Below are positions 34,367 to 45,339 of a stretch of DNA of 64,000 nucleotides, one piece after another. The position numbers were made by a program, and so were the translations under genes. The first letter of the stretch is position 1. Each line of letters opens with the position of its first letter. Under the pieces are notes generated by a model. It was not told the origin of the DNA. It saw only the letters and a list, made by a program, of their open reading frames with translations, and made no database searches. The stretch is from Triplophysa rosa (lineage: Eukaryota > Chordata > Actinopteri > Cypriniformes > Nemacheilidae). The stretch lies in contig NC_079891.1 of the NCBI RefSeq assembly GCF_024868665.1, positions 12,746,969 to 12,810,968 on the forward strand. The letters are read 5' to 3'.

Positions 34367-35705
34367 GTATTTTTTATTGCGTAGTGTATTTGCATTTTAC
34401 ATGGGTCACACATTTTCAAAATGTATATATTTTGCCGTTGCATCAACAACACACCCTACTTTTCAGTGCAAATACCAATAAGTTTTTTTGTGAGTATGAT
34501 TTGGATGTAAGTCTAATTGGAACTAATGGTATTTCAACAAATTTCAAATAGGGGTTAAAGTTGTTTTCAGCCACCCCTTCAAAAAAAATCAATCTCTTTC
34601 TGCCAATAAATTAAATTATATGAGATGAACACAATTTCAAAGTTAAATGAATTTTATACATTGTGTTCATTCATTTTTGACCATGATCAGTTTTAATCAA
34701 TTTATATAGTGCTTTTTACGATGTTGCATTGTTTCCATAATCATGTTTTATCAGCTCCAAATTTGTCTTTGGCATGGCATGCTGCATGTTCCAGCTACAG
34801 GACATGTAGTTCTTCATGTACTTCAATTTCTGCAGGCAGGTGTTCCAGCGTGCCTATAATAATTGTTAAGCAACCTATTGAACATATATCTTGCTGGACC
34901 CTTTATCCTTTGGCCTGCTCTATGACCCTTTGCCTTTGTTGCCTTTGTGAGCTAATCCCTTCTAGGCACAGCCCCTGGAAGTCTGCTCACTCGTAGTTGT
35001 GAAGGTCAACTTGTTCTGTAAGGCCTTGAAAAGCAAAAACAAGATTTGTCCAGAACATGATCAGTGAAAGGAAAAAAGAACATTGCTTTGAATCCCATAA
35101 AGACTCACAGAACACAAACAGCTGGGCCCAAGGGGTAGGGGAATTTTGCTGTTCAGTCTATACATGGACATGATCACTGACCCAAGAGGAACCTCTTATC
35201 TACATTCAACTTTTTAAAATGTTTTCCTCACATAGTGGGATTATGTTGTTTTCCTCAATGACGGTGAAAAAGAAAACACCAGGGGCTTAGTTGTTTACAT
35301 AAAGGAAGTAATCTCTATTGGCACCTGATGCAGTGGTGTTGAAAGACTATGCAAGAGAATGTAAAAAATGCTAACCGACTCATTACAAAAATGGTTTAAG
35401 AGCACAGAGCCAAGAAAACGTTGTTTTTTAAACTTTAACTTTGGGCCATATTCATAAATCATTAGACTGTAGGGTATACTATATGTGGGTTTGGGTGTTT
35501 GTAGGTTCAGATGAGGGTGTAATTTTGTGAATACGCACATGGAACCAATTGCAATATTTTTGGGTTGGGGAAGGCAAATTGTGATTCAGGCTGGAAAGTA
35601 TTTGCATCATGGAAAGAATTTGAACATGTGTTTGTCTTTATCACAAACAGTGTGGGCAATATGTGACTTATTATGCTTGAAAATAAGCAAAATACAGATA
35701 CAGAT
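34367..35705. other. adgrv1 intron sequence, no element recognised
   Basis: It is AT-rich, with no exon and no transposon boundary that I can support, and lies between the first recognised exon and the solo LTR at 35706. Confidence 0.5.
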
Positions 35706-36024
35706 TGTGACAAGCAGAGCGGGACTAGAACCGTGAGGGAATGGCGCGAGGCCGGTTGCACGTTGCTTCGCGTTGCACCGGTCTCGCATCTCTCACAGAG
35801 GAGTGGAAGCATAAAAGGAGGAGTGACAGCAGTGAAGGACGAGAGAGAACCAGGCCTGGATTTTATGTTATGTTTTATTATGTTTGTGAGGCCGCTAGTC
35901 GACTGTGGGGGAGCTGTCGGCCCTTAACTTTCGTTTCATTGCTTGTCTGTTTATTTTATTAAAAGTTGTTAAATGTTCGCCGGTTCCCACCTCCTTCTTC
36001 CCGTTTACTTAGAACTTTGTTGCA
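35706..36024 (+). mobile_element. Solo LTR, gypsy-like family (diverged)
   Basis: It begins TGTGACAAGCAGAGCGGG and ends CTTTGTTGCA. The 3' half matches the LTR at 26366-26672 in order: AGTCGACTGTGGGGGAGCTG, then TTATTTTATTAAAAG, then GGTTCCCACCTCCTTC. The flanks (CAGAT and AACAT) do not give a clean 5-bp TSD, so the copy may be older or the ends slightly misplaced. Confidence 0.65.
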
Positions 36025-36682
36025 AACATATTAAAATAATATGTTAATAACAGTATTCAAAACTGTCTCCTTACCTTACATCGATTAGCAACAGTAAGCT
36101 TATAATAGTGATTTATAATTTGACATAAACTCCTATAGAAAATAACCCCACAAGTTACCTGAGATGTTATGTTTAAACAGAGATGGCTATAGAGGCAAAA
36201 GTTTCAAATTGCACCTTTAAATATTAAATAACTGATTATTAACACTTTTTTTAGTATTTATAACTTAGTTTTCTATTCTTTAGAGCGCTTGTCCTGTTGT
36301 GTCCATACTGGAGTCACAGAAATTGCTGGAGCCTGCAGCTATCTGGGACCAAGACATGGAAACACCCTGGACAGATGGCCAGTCCATCACAGTGAAAATA
36401 TTCAACCCCTCTCTTCATTTTGAAAGACTGCTTAAAGATATCAGTGAACACTATTGATCTCAGAATTCTTTCCTACGTACAGTACTTGTGTATCAGCTTG
36501 TGCTAAAATAGCAATTCAATGGATACCAGAGAATCCCTATCCTGGCATAGTTGAAGTTCAATATGAGAGCAAATCGTTATGGCCTGGTTCCAACCTCTTA
36601 TATAATTACAAGAAACCAGAGAGGAATTGCAGAGTGTTCAGTCACCCTAAAGCTAATACAACACATTGCTAGCTTCTCTTTT

Positions 36683-38765
36683 CTCAACTCAGCTCAACTT
36701 TATTTATATAGCGCTTTTTACAATTTTCATTGTTACAAAGCAGCTGTACATAAGACATATTGACTATAAGCAAAACAATTAAAGTTGTACCTGTAAAAAC
36801 AAGAAAAAGGTGAAAACACAGAAGACAGACATACCCACATACAAAACACTCCACACACACAATATGCACACGTACTAACACACATAGACATAGACACACA
36901 CACACGGACGCGCATGCACACACACACGTACACAGACAAGTACGCGCACACACAGACACACACGCACGCACACACATGCACACACACACCCGCACAGTGA
37001 GAGCACACATTTAAGATAAAGGAGAGAGAAGCACAGGTTAAATATAACAGACTATAAATTCCTATATGCAATATATTAATTAAGCAAAACTTTAAAATTC
37101 TAATTCTAAAGCAGCCCCCCCGGCCAGGCAAATAGTGCAAAAGAACAGTATGCAAAAGGTGGCGAGGAACCCAAAACTCTAATCGAGAAAAAAAACCTCA
37201 GGACAACCCAGGCCCAACCAGGGGATTCCAGTTCCACTCTGGCAAAAGCTGCTGCCTCTGCACAAGCTCCACAGAGTTTGCACAACAAGGCTAAGTAAAA
37301 ATAAATAAACTTACTAATAAGGTAAATTATAGTTTTAAGATTATCATTAATAATCTAATAGCATTTGAAATTTTGTGGTGAAGACGTGTCAGGTGACTGC
37401 GTCCTTCTTTATCCAGCTCTATCATCTCAGCTCTTGTCAGGTCGCCGCTTCCCATTCTCTGCTCTACCATCAGGTCTGGGCATGAACTACATCCTGCTCA
37501 CTGTGGTAACCTTGGAACAATGAGACAAGACTGGCTGAGAGTAGAGTACTGTTCTGCACTCTTTGATGCAACAAGTACATCAGTTGTGTTTTTAGTTCCG
37601 GTTGATCTAACTAATGCAGCCTAAACCCTCAGAGGATTTATATTATGGAAGTGTAGTGTATGCAAGATTAAAAAGATGCGTCTTTAGTCTAGATTTAAAC
37701 TGACAGAGTGTGTCTGCCTCCCGGACAGTGCAGGGAAGACTATTCCAAAGTTTAGGCGCTAGATAGGAAAAGGATCTACCACCTGCACTTGATTTTGAAA
37801 TTCTAGGTATTACCAACTGACAGGACGCCTGAGAGCGTAATGCATGTGAAGGACTGTAATACAAAAGGAGTTCATTCAAGTACTGAGGAGCTAAACCATG
37901 TAGGGCTTTATAGGTAATAAGCAAGATTTTAAAGTGAACGCGATGCTTTATAGGTAACCAGTGCAAGGTTGACAGAACCGGGCTAATATGTTCATACTTT
38001 TTTGTACGTGTAAGAACTCGAGCTGCCGCATTTTGGACCAGTTGGAGTTTTTGTAATAAGCCTGCAGGGCAACTACCTAACAGAGCATTACAGTAATCTA
38101 GTCTTGATGTCATGAATGTATGAATTAACTTCTCTGCATCTGACATTGAAAGCATATGACGTAGTTTAGATATATTCTTAAAATGGAAAACGCAATTTTA
38201 CAGGTGTTGGCGACGTGGCTCTCAAATGACAGATTACTATCGAATAGAATGCCAAGATTCTTTGCTGACGACAAGGGTTTTATGGAACATCCGTCAATAG
38301 TTAAGCAGTATTCTTGGTTGTTATGTATAGCAGTTTTCGGTCCAATAAGTAACACTTCTGTTTTGTCCGAGTTCAGTAATAAAAAGTTGTTACTCATCCA
38401 GTTTTTTATATCGACTATGCATTCCATTATTCGATGGAACTGCTGTGTTTCATGAGGCTTCGAGGAAATATAAAGTTGAGTATAATCAGCATAACAGTGA
38501 AAGCTAACTTCGTGTCGCTTTATTATATCTCCTAGAGGTAGCATGTATAATGCGAAGAGCAGAGGCCCTGAGACTGAGCCCTGTGGTACACTGTACTGGA
38601 CTTGCTATTTGCGTGACACCTCATTGTTTATTGCTACAAATTGAAAATGGTCGGATAAATAAGATTTAAACCATTTCAAAGCTATTCCTTTAATGCCGAC
38701 GTAATTTTCGAGTCTATGTAGGAGTGTGCTGTGGTCAATGGTGTCGAATGCAGCAATAAGGTCTT
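36683..38765 (-). mobile_element. L2-like LINE, 5'-truncated (minus strand), about 2.1 kb
   Basis: Read on the minus strand, it runs from the palm of a reverse transcriptase through the C-terminal RT region and a ~0.95 kb 3' UTR to the tail AAAGTTGAGCTGAGTTGAG. The 3' UTR contains a TG/CA microsatellite (36880-36990). Three shorter tails of the same family are at 28325, 31764 and 49350. It lies in the intron between the first two recognised adgrv1 exons, antisense to the gene. Confidence 0.85.
37643..38765 (-). pseudogene. L2-type LINE reverse transcriptase, C-terminal part
   Basis: The minus-strand translation shows, in order, AAFDTIDHSTLLHRLENY, the QGSVSGPLLFALYMLPLGD region, the catalytic box as YADYTQLYIS (second Asp of YADD lost), NWMSNNFLLLNSDKTEVLL, LGILFDSNLSFESHV, FMTSRLDYCNALL and LQLVQNAAARVLT, ending near 37643. 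This is the order of L2/CR1-group RT plus its C-terminal domain. It would carry out target-primed reverse transcription. It is inactive: the catalytic YADD is mutated, there is a frame change near 38140 and a stop near 38610, and the endonuclease domain is missing. Confidence 0.85.
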
Positions 38766-38841
38766 TTCTCTTCCTCTCTTATCTAAGATTCCAGCATAGC
38801 AAAACAAAACTTAACCAATTCTTGTACATCTATAGAGTTAA

Positions 38842-39333
38842 AGCGGAGGTAACACATGCAGTTTCTGCCAATCTCATATTAATCTTGAGTACCTATAGAG
38901 TAGTACTGCATACTTCGTATCTTTGAAGAGTCTTTAGTTTGATCACATTTATAAAAGACAGATACAGCTGTACGATTATTTCCAAAAACAGTCGAGCTCC
39001 TGAAGGCGTGCACTGGGCTGAACTAAAGCACGAGCACACAATACATCATTGCATTATTCTTGCATATCTGTTGATTCACTATACGTTTGTGTTGTTTACC
39101 TTATGCACATATGCGCAGATTGCCAACAAAACACAGACATATGACTCAGTTTCACTTACCAAGTGCGGTTCACCTTTAGCGTTGGGACCGCTCCAACTAT
39201 CTGTTTCAAACGATCTGTGAATCCAGCTGTATAGCCACCATTTATGTAACATTCATCACCGGAATGCAGTGAACAAACAAACACAGCTGAACTTCAGTAC
39301 AATACGAACCTTGGGGGAGTGTATTGAGTAAAC
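38842..39333. mobile_element. Repeat family A, copy 2 (truncated)
   Basis: It is preceded by TTAA (38838-38841) and starts AGCGGAGGTAACACATGCAG. It follows 23557 onward by eye for about 480 bases, with small indels, then jumps to the last part of the family (ACAATACGAACCTTGGGGG compared with the region near 24190) and ends without the right terminus. Confidence 0.55.
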
Positions 39334-39473
39334 TGACTGAAGAAGTACATTTATGGTTTGGGATTTTTTTTTTCTTTACTGCAGGCATCATTTTCTTAAT
39401 CTTAGTCTTTTTTTAAGTCAAATCCAACAAACCAGATAACTGAAGTTTGAAAACTGATTGTTTGCAATAATAA

Positions 39474-39944
39474 GGGGCAGATTTACAAATAGCTTGCAGC
39501 AGTGCAAAAACATTTTTTGCCGTAAAAAGAACTGTCAGTATTTACTAAAGACACGCACTGAAAATTAGCACTGAAAAGACGTGGACACAGCTGTTTTTGC
39601 GACTGACCTTATTTGCGTATGCATTTGTAGTAGTTTCCCTCTTCAGATGCAAACTTTATGGGATGAGAGTATTTAAATGAATCACACTAAGGTATTTAAA
39701 TGATTTACTAAGGTTCGCACTCGTCATTGTAGTATTTGCGGATTTATTTAACACCCAAAAACGCACGTCTCAAACCCTGCACTAACTTGCACAACTTTTA
39801 CGAGATTGAGTTTATCATAATGGGAATGAGATATTGCGCCTATGGTTTTTAATGTGCGTCTTGTTAGTAAATCACCCATAGACATTTCCACTCCCATCTG
39901 CGCTTTTTGAAATTGTTATTTTACCCTGTTTAGTAAATCTGGCC
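39474..39944. mobile_element. TTAA-flanked (piggyBac-like) MITE, full length
   Basis: The ends GGGGCAGATTTACAAATAG and, in complement, GGCCAGATTTACTAAACAG form imperfect TIRs. TTAA follows the right end (39945-39948), and ATAA, a one-base variant, precedes the left. The right part matches 700-887. It is 471 bp with no coding sequence, and lies about 100 bp upstream of an adgrv1 exon. Confidence 0.65.
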
Positions 39945-40049
39945 TTAAGTCTTGTTCTTTCTTACTTTAAGCACCAAAAAGTGTACTTAATTCAATATAT
40001 GATCTTGGTGTTTCTTCTGTATTTAGTAACATTCTCTTGTCTTTCCCAG

Positions 40050-40228
40050 GCCATTAATTTTTGGCAGATATTGGTGATGAATGATGAGCATACAGAGAGA
40101 CGCTATCTTCTCTACTTCCTGCTCAGCTGGGGATTTCCTGCTCTGGTCATTATCATCCTGGTCATAGTCCTTCTGGGAGGTTATGGATGGAGTATTCACA
40201 GTGTTTATGGCTTGGTGCAAGGAGATCT
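40050..40228 (+). CDS. adgrv1: adgrv1 exon: end of TM3, intracellular loop 2, TM4 (partial CDS)
   Basis: A 179-bp exon lies between CTTTCCCAG and CT|GTGAGT, entering in phase 0 and leaving after two bases of a Leu codon. It encodes AINFWQILVMNDEHTERRYL, then the TM4 helix FLLSWGFPALVIIILVIVLL and the start of extracellular loop 2 (HSVYGLVQGDL). NFWxxLVMNDEHTERRYLL is, to my knowledge, specific to ADGRV1. The frame joins cleanly with the exons on both sides. Confidence 0.9.
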
Positions 40229-41653
40229 GTGAGTATGCCTTCATCACAAGTGATTTTTTCTGTCACTCTCTTTTTACTCTGTAGGTGGCCGGGATGTATT
40301 TTGTAATGTAATTTTGTTTGTAAGTTGGGGAGGCTATTTTTAGTCAGTGTGTTTATGAAGTCACAAGCTGTGACTGTGCATACGTCCAGTTTCGCCCCAG
40401 CCCTACCTGCAGTGATAACAGAAAGCTGAGAATACTCCACCCTGTCTCTAACCACCACTTAATGACTTATGAAAGGCAAACAGCCTTCTCTCCAAAAGAC
40501 AAACAAATGATGTCACCTCAGAGGGCAGAGCAGCTCTTGCCTTTTCTCGTTCCATAGTGCTTTAGCCACTCAGCTATTTTTCTAGGGAGGAGTCATATAC
40601 CCACAATTAGACTAACCCTGCATCTGAAATCACCTACTTCCATAGTATATACAGTACATGCACTGTAACCCACTGCTTCTTGGGGCTTTAATATAAAGTT
40701 GGTAAAAAATGAATATGGATTTCCATTAAAAAATGGATACTAAAATCGGAATTTGTGTGTGTGTTGTTCTGTTCTATTTAAAATGTTTTGAAACTGTGCA
40801 GTTCTGTATGTGTAAAGCAGCACACAGTAAAGATTTTTGCTACACCGGCCAATGTTTCAAAGCTCCAGTCAGATAAAGGCAAGTGAAAAAGGACCAGTTT
40901 ACTACAGTATGTGTATTTCACAAATGTGTATTACATTGCTTTTCACATGGTTTGAATTCTATTATGGCTACACAGTGCCAGTTTTCCCTATGAAATGAGT
41001 GTGGGTTGTTTGTTTCTCCAGTTTGCCTGGTCAGAGAGATGCCTGGTCTGTGTGAACAGAATGCAATTGGCGAATATTTTGATACAGATCACGTCATAAC
41101 AAGACAACCCTGGACTGAGTTTCCCAAAGCTTTCTCATTGCAAATACCAGCCAGACACTTTATAATGGTGTTGGGGAAAAAACAAAAGCGGACTGGAAGA
41201 AATTCCACAGATAGAGAGTAGTAAGAAAATCACAGGATATTTTTGTCTTAGTGGCCCATCAGGAAATTCAGACAGCTTTACAAGGACAAAATGAGGAATT
41301 CTGTTAAACCTTTGTACTTATCTGTAAGAAGTGGAACATAACTGTTCAGAAGGAACATTAGTCCTGTCATTCCCAACACAGTTAAGATAAGCTGCTAAAT
41401 CTTATGCCGTCTGACCACTCTAACTTAACCTGTATGTTTAATATCTGTATAAAATCGAGAGCAAAGTGAGTCTACTTTACAGATAGGAAGCTTACTTGTA
41501 CCATTTATGTGTGAAGCTAAGGCTTTTTTTCCCTTTTTCACAAATATCTGAATATGAGGAATATGTGCAATATGTAACACATAAACCATAAACTGTACCT
41601 TCATTGCTGTTTATTTTGTACCTACAACAAAATCTTTATTTTTTTCTCTGAAG
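40229..41653. other. adgrv1 intron, no element recognised
   Basis: It runs from the GTGAGT donor to the TTTTTCTCTGAAG acceptor. The open frame at 41006-41221 shows no domain and is judged non-coding. Confidence 0.6.
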
Positions 41654-41811
41654 GTGCTTTATTCCAAATATATATGCTGCTCTTTGTACGGCTGCCCTGG
41701 TTCCACTTATCTGCATAGTGGGGGTCCTAGTGATCTTCATCCATACATATCAGGTCACTCAGCACTGGAAAGCTTATGATGATATCTACCGAGGCCGGAC
41801 TAACAGCTCAG
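41654..41811 (+). CDS. adgrv1: adgrv1 exon: extracellular loop 2, TM5, intracellular loop 3 (partial CDS)
   Basis: A 158-bp exon starts with the last base of the split Leu codon and ends with the first base of a split Glu codon (TCA G|GTGTGT). It encodes [18 protein letters not shown], with the loop-2 cysteine expected to pair with the one in SEDSCAT, then the rest of TM5 and the third intracellular loop [15 protein letters not shown]. The YDDxxRGRTN loop is a strong match to ADGRV1. Phases agree with the neighbouring exons. Confidence 0.9.
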
Positions 41812-42878
41812 GTGTGTATGTGTGTATTACAAAAAAGTAATAATTGCATTTCAGGTAACATGCTTTTTTAAAATGCAAAGAATGTGTTACAGGACAATTG
41901 TACTTTTAGAGTAAACAACTGATAAAAAGGTGAAACTGAAAGTATACTAAGAGAAGGTGCTTTCCTGTGTAAATTCTCTTGATGTTTAAGCAATTCCTCT
42001 CTGCCAAAGATTTTTTTTCTTTGGTGTCTTCTACTGTAACCTGCTCTGCCACTCCCCTGAGTACGTGTGTGCTGTTTATCATGTTTGCAGATATGATTAC
42101 AGCTCTTGATAGGAATCAAAACACCTTAAGTAGCCTAATAGCTATTTGGTGTTATAATAAACCTTCAGGTTTGAACTGCACCATTGTTTAAAAGTTTGAC
42201 ATTAGCATCTTCCTACCACAATCAGCATTGTAAAATAATGCTTTTTACGGGTTAATCTACCATGCTAGTTTATTTGTTTACCCAAAGCTTCTGTCCAGGA
42301 TTGTTAAATGGTGGTATTATGCTGTACATTGTGCATGTGGGTGGTCAGCAAGGGTAGCCATGTGCAATGTTAGCTTTCCTCTTTGTGTCCAAGCATGCTC
42401 ACAGCACACTGGGCTAATCCTAAACCACTCAACTTTATTACAAAGAGCTGCACAGTCAGCCCACCATATTTTTTATATTGTAGCAAACAGGCGTAAAAAG
42501 CATTTTGCGCCAAACTTTTTTCTTCTAGTCAGATGTTTTTATTGGTGACTAAGAAACGGTTATATACGGTTCTAGGAATGTTGTCCTGTTAACACTCAGT
42601 AAATGAGTGTTTAGTCCCTGCTCCAGGATCCCGGCTCCGTCATCTTAATGCTATCCAGATTGATACAGAGAGCCAAGCGTGCAGCTGAGGATGACTACTT
42701 CCAACACGCTTTTAGCAACTTTTTAAGCTCTTAAGCACACACAGTTTGTCAGTTAATAAGATTATAAACTTTGTATATGCACCCACAAAATCCCCCAAAG
42801 AGCTAACCCCCCCACATAAGAAATCCCAATTTAACCCCTGCTGACCCCAAATGTGACCTATTCAGAGTTGTTGTTGTA
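41812..42878. other. adgrv1 intron, no element recognised
   Basis: This non-coding stretch starts at the GTGTGTATG donor. No exon or delimited repeat was seen before the LTR element at 42884. Confidence 0.5.
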
Positions 42879-42883
42879 ATGAT

Positions 42884-43202
42884 TGTGACATTCCTGTTTG
42901 TCCCTAGTTCTGTTTTCCACGTTTTTGCCCAGAATGCCCTTTTCCCACGCTCCCTCACGAGTCCCTCATCAAAACTGTTTCTCCTGTCCCTCGTCATTGT
43001 CTCTGCACCTGCCCGTCATCAGACTCATTACCCGGATACTATTAATACTCTGCCTCTTCCTTTGTTTATTGTCTAGTCTAAAATGTAACATGTTTGTTTT
43101 TTGCTCCTTCCAAGTTCTAGTTCTCCTCGTGTTTTTCTCGATTTTTGGTTTATATTAAAGTTTTTAGTTTTTCATCATCCTGTGTGGAGTAACTGCATTA
43201 CA
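42884..43202 (+). repeat. 5' LTR of the gag/minisatellite element
   Basis: 319 bp, TGTGACATTCC ... AACTGCATTACA. TATTAAAG near 43152 could serve as a polyadenylation-related signal. No convincing tRNA primer-binding site follows it. Confidence 0.85.
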
Positions 43203-43233
43203 GAAGACTAGATCTGAATAATATGGATTACTT

Positions 43234-43860
43234 GTGGCTCAACATCTCAGCCAGGATGGCCGTCCTCTGGAGAGATACATGGAGGACTTCCTGGAATTGA
43301 GCCATCAGGTGAGCTTGGATGATCGCTCACTTAACATGTGCTTTGTGATGGGGTTGGATGATGGCTCCCAGCGGTGTCTGGCGCCTGAGTTCAGGGACAA
43401 ACCCGTTGGGGAAGTTGATCTCATCCGGTGGATAATGGGCTCTCGCCTCTGTGTGAGCGAGACCATCCCGGATGAGATCGATCATCTTCCGATTCCATCC
43501 AAACACGCGTTGAGCGACCCAGCTCACCTCACCCTGAAGTCCTCCACCAGAGATGAGTCCCACAGTAATCCGGGGTTCTCTGAGCCCACTGCCCAGCCGC
43601 CAGAGCCCGCTGCCCAGCTCTTCTTCGAGCCGGTCCCATCCGGCCTTCCAGTGTGTTCCGAGCCGGTCCCGTCCAGCCTTCCAGTGTGTTCCCAGCCGGT
43701 CCCGTCCGGCCTTTCAGTGTGTTTCCGAGCCGGTCCCGTCCGGCCTTCCAGTGTGTTCCCAGCCGGTTCCGTCCGGCCTTCCAGTGTGTTTCCAGCCAGT
43801 CCCGTCTGGTCTTCCAGAGGTCTTCGAACCGGTCCCGTCTGGCCTTCCAAAGTTCCCTGA
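43234..43860 (+). pseudogene. Gag-like fragment running into a minisatellite
   Basis: The frame contains DGRPLERYMEDFLELSHQVS, LNMCFVMGLDDGSQRCLAP and VGEVDLIRWIMGSRLCV. This resembles the helical core of LTR-retrotransposon Gag (Ty3/gypsy and PEG10-type). It follows an in-frame TAA at 43219 and has no ATG in frame before the conserved part (the first candidate codon is GTG at 43234), so the N-terminus is missing. From about 43630 it passes into tandem repeats of a VPSGLPVCSEP type. It would be a capsid-like protein but lacks a zinc knuckle. Confidence 0.6.
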
Positions 43861-44290
43861 GGTTACCGATGTGGCCATTGTGGCCGTGGCTCTGGCTTGC
43901 GTCTGGGCGGTACGGACCAGTCCCCAAGGTTTCTCAGTGCCCAGACCCCAAGGTTCCCCAGTGCTCAGTCCCAGAGTTTCCCCAGTGCTCAGTCCCCGAG
44001 TTTCCCCAGTGTTCAGTCCCCAAGTTTCCCCAGTGCTCAATCCCCAAGTTTCCCCAGTGCTCAATCCCCAAGTTGCCCCAGTGCTCAGTCCCCAAGTTTC
44101 CCCAGTGCTCAATCCCCAAGTTTCCCCAGTGCTCAGTCTCCAAATTTCCCCAGTGCTCAGTCCCCAAGTTTCCTCAGTGCCCAGTCCCGTAGTGTCCCCA
44201 GTGCCCAGTCCCATAATGTCCCCAGTGCCCAGTCCCATAGTGTCCCCAGTGCCCAGTCCCGAAGTTTTCCCAGAATCCCGTCCCAAAACC
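43630..44290 (+). repeat. Two coding-phase minisatellites (about 30 bp and 24 bp units)
   Basis: 43630-43850 repeats a unit built on CCGGTCCCGTCCGGCCTTCC plus AGTGTGTTC. 43930-44290 repeats a 24-bp unit, CCCCAGTGCTCAGTCCCCAA plus GTTT, about fifteen times with drift to CCCATAGTGTCCCCAGTGCC. Because the second period is divisible by three, each strand has more than one open frame across the array (Ser-Ala-Gln-Ser-Pro, Pro-Gln-Cys-Ser or Val-Leu-Ser-Pro repeats). The long open frames here come from the repeat, so frame length is not evidence of a gene. Confidence 0.85.
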
Positions 44291-44629
44291 TGCCCAGAGC
44301 CCCGGCCTGAAGACTGCCCAGAACTCCTGGACTCGTCCCAAATATTTTTTGTGGGGGCGCAGTATAGGGATGGGATGGCCGGCATGGACATAACGGCCGT
44401 CTGGCTTCAGGTGCACCCTCCAAGGCCTCCCGAGCGGCCGGAACCCTCCAGGCTCCCGGTGCGGCCGGCAGCCTCCAGGTCTCCCGAGCGGTGGATTCCC
44501 GTGTCGGTGGCGACATCCTGGAGACTCCCTGTCTTGTCCCCCGTGTCCTACACGAGTCTCCAGGACGCCCACCCCCCCTCCCTGGTTGTTCCCCGGTGTG
44601 AGGTTGCGCCTACCAGGAGGGGGGAGTAC

Positions 44630-44945
44630 TGTGACATTCCTGTTTGTCCCTAGTTCTGTTTTCCATGTTTTTGCCCCAGGATGCCCTTTTCCCATGCACC
44701 CTCACGAGTCCCTCATCATGACTGTTTCACCTGTCCCTCGTCATTGTCTCTGCACCTGCCCTTCATCAGACTCACTACCTGGACACTATTAATACTCTGC
44801 CTTTTCCTTTGTTCATTGTCTAGTCTAAAATGTTAGACTCATTCTGTTCCTTCCAAGTTCTTTTTCTCCTCGTGTTTTCCTTGATTTTTGGTTTATATTA
44901 AAGTTTTTAGTTTTTCATCATCATGTGTGGAGTAACTGCGTTACA
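44630..44945 (+). repeat. 3' LTR of the gag/minisatellite element
   Basis: 316 bp, TGTGACATTCC ... AACTGCGTTACA. By eye it differs from the 5' LTR by scattered substitutions and small indels, so the insertion is not very recent. Confidence 0.85.
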
Positions 44946-45084
44946 ATGATGAGGAAATCAGGTAGGATCCAAATGCAAGCGGGCTTAATGTAAAAGTACC
45001 ATGCAAGGAAAAACAAAGCAGAGAACAAGGCACAATGAACACATTACAATACAACAATACCGGACAACTGACAAGAGAAACACT

Positions 45085-45330
45085 AGGGGCCCTATTGTAC
45101 ACCCGGCGCAAGTGTTTTTGATAGTTTCTGCCCAACGCAATTTTCATATTCCCGTCCTGTGACGCGTTGTATAAATAGCAAATGCACGTAGTTCGTTACT
45201 TAGACTGAAATTTGCACTGCATAATACAAAAAACCAATCAAGTAATATAACCAAAATCACTGCATATAGTAAGCACAGCGCAGACTTTTGGAACTTGTCA
45301 TTCTCTGCACTGAAAACAAGCGTGCGTGAC
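45085..45330. repeat. Fragment of a GGGCCCTATTGTACAC-type MITE
   Basis: It starts AGGGGCCCTATTGTACACCC with CGGCGCAAG, a common opening of a fish hAT-like MITE family, and continues with GCGTTGTATAAATAGC. The opposite end is not evident. Confidence 0.35.
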
Positions 45331-45339
45331 AGGAGGACA

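Larger units (their letters stand above)
42884..44945 (+). mobile_element. Non-autonomous LTR retrotransposon with gag remnant, 5-bp TSD ATGAT
   Basis: Two direct LTRs (42884-43202 and 44630-44945), both starting TGTGACATTCCTGTTTGTCC and ending in TTACA, flank about 1.43 kb. ATGAT is duplicated at 42879-42883 and 44946-44950. A polypurine tract, AGGAGGGGGGAGTAC, lies immediately before the 3' LTR. The interior holds part of a gag-like frame and a proline/serine-rich minisatellite; protease, RT and integrase are all absent. It must have been mobilised in trans by a gypsy-type relative. It sits in the adgrv1 intron, sense orientation. Confidence 0.9.

Noticed and set aside
36285..36455. Possible exon after an acceptor-like TTCTTTAG, with a frame of about 57 codons before a stop
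   Set aside because: The peptide (for example ILESQKLLEPAAIWDQDMET) does not fit between the TM3 exons of the receptor, which join directly across it. No second gene context was seen. A search of proteins could still rescue it as an exon or pseudogene of something else.
43553..44653. 366-codon open frame with Pro/Ser/Val repeats
   Set aside because: It follows from minisatellites whose periods keep frame; several frames on both strands are open over the same interval. Annotated as repeat within the LTR element.
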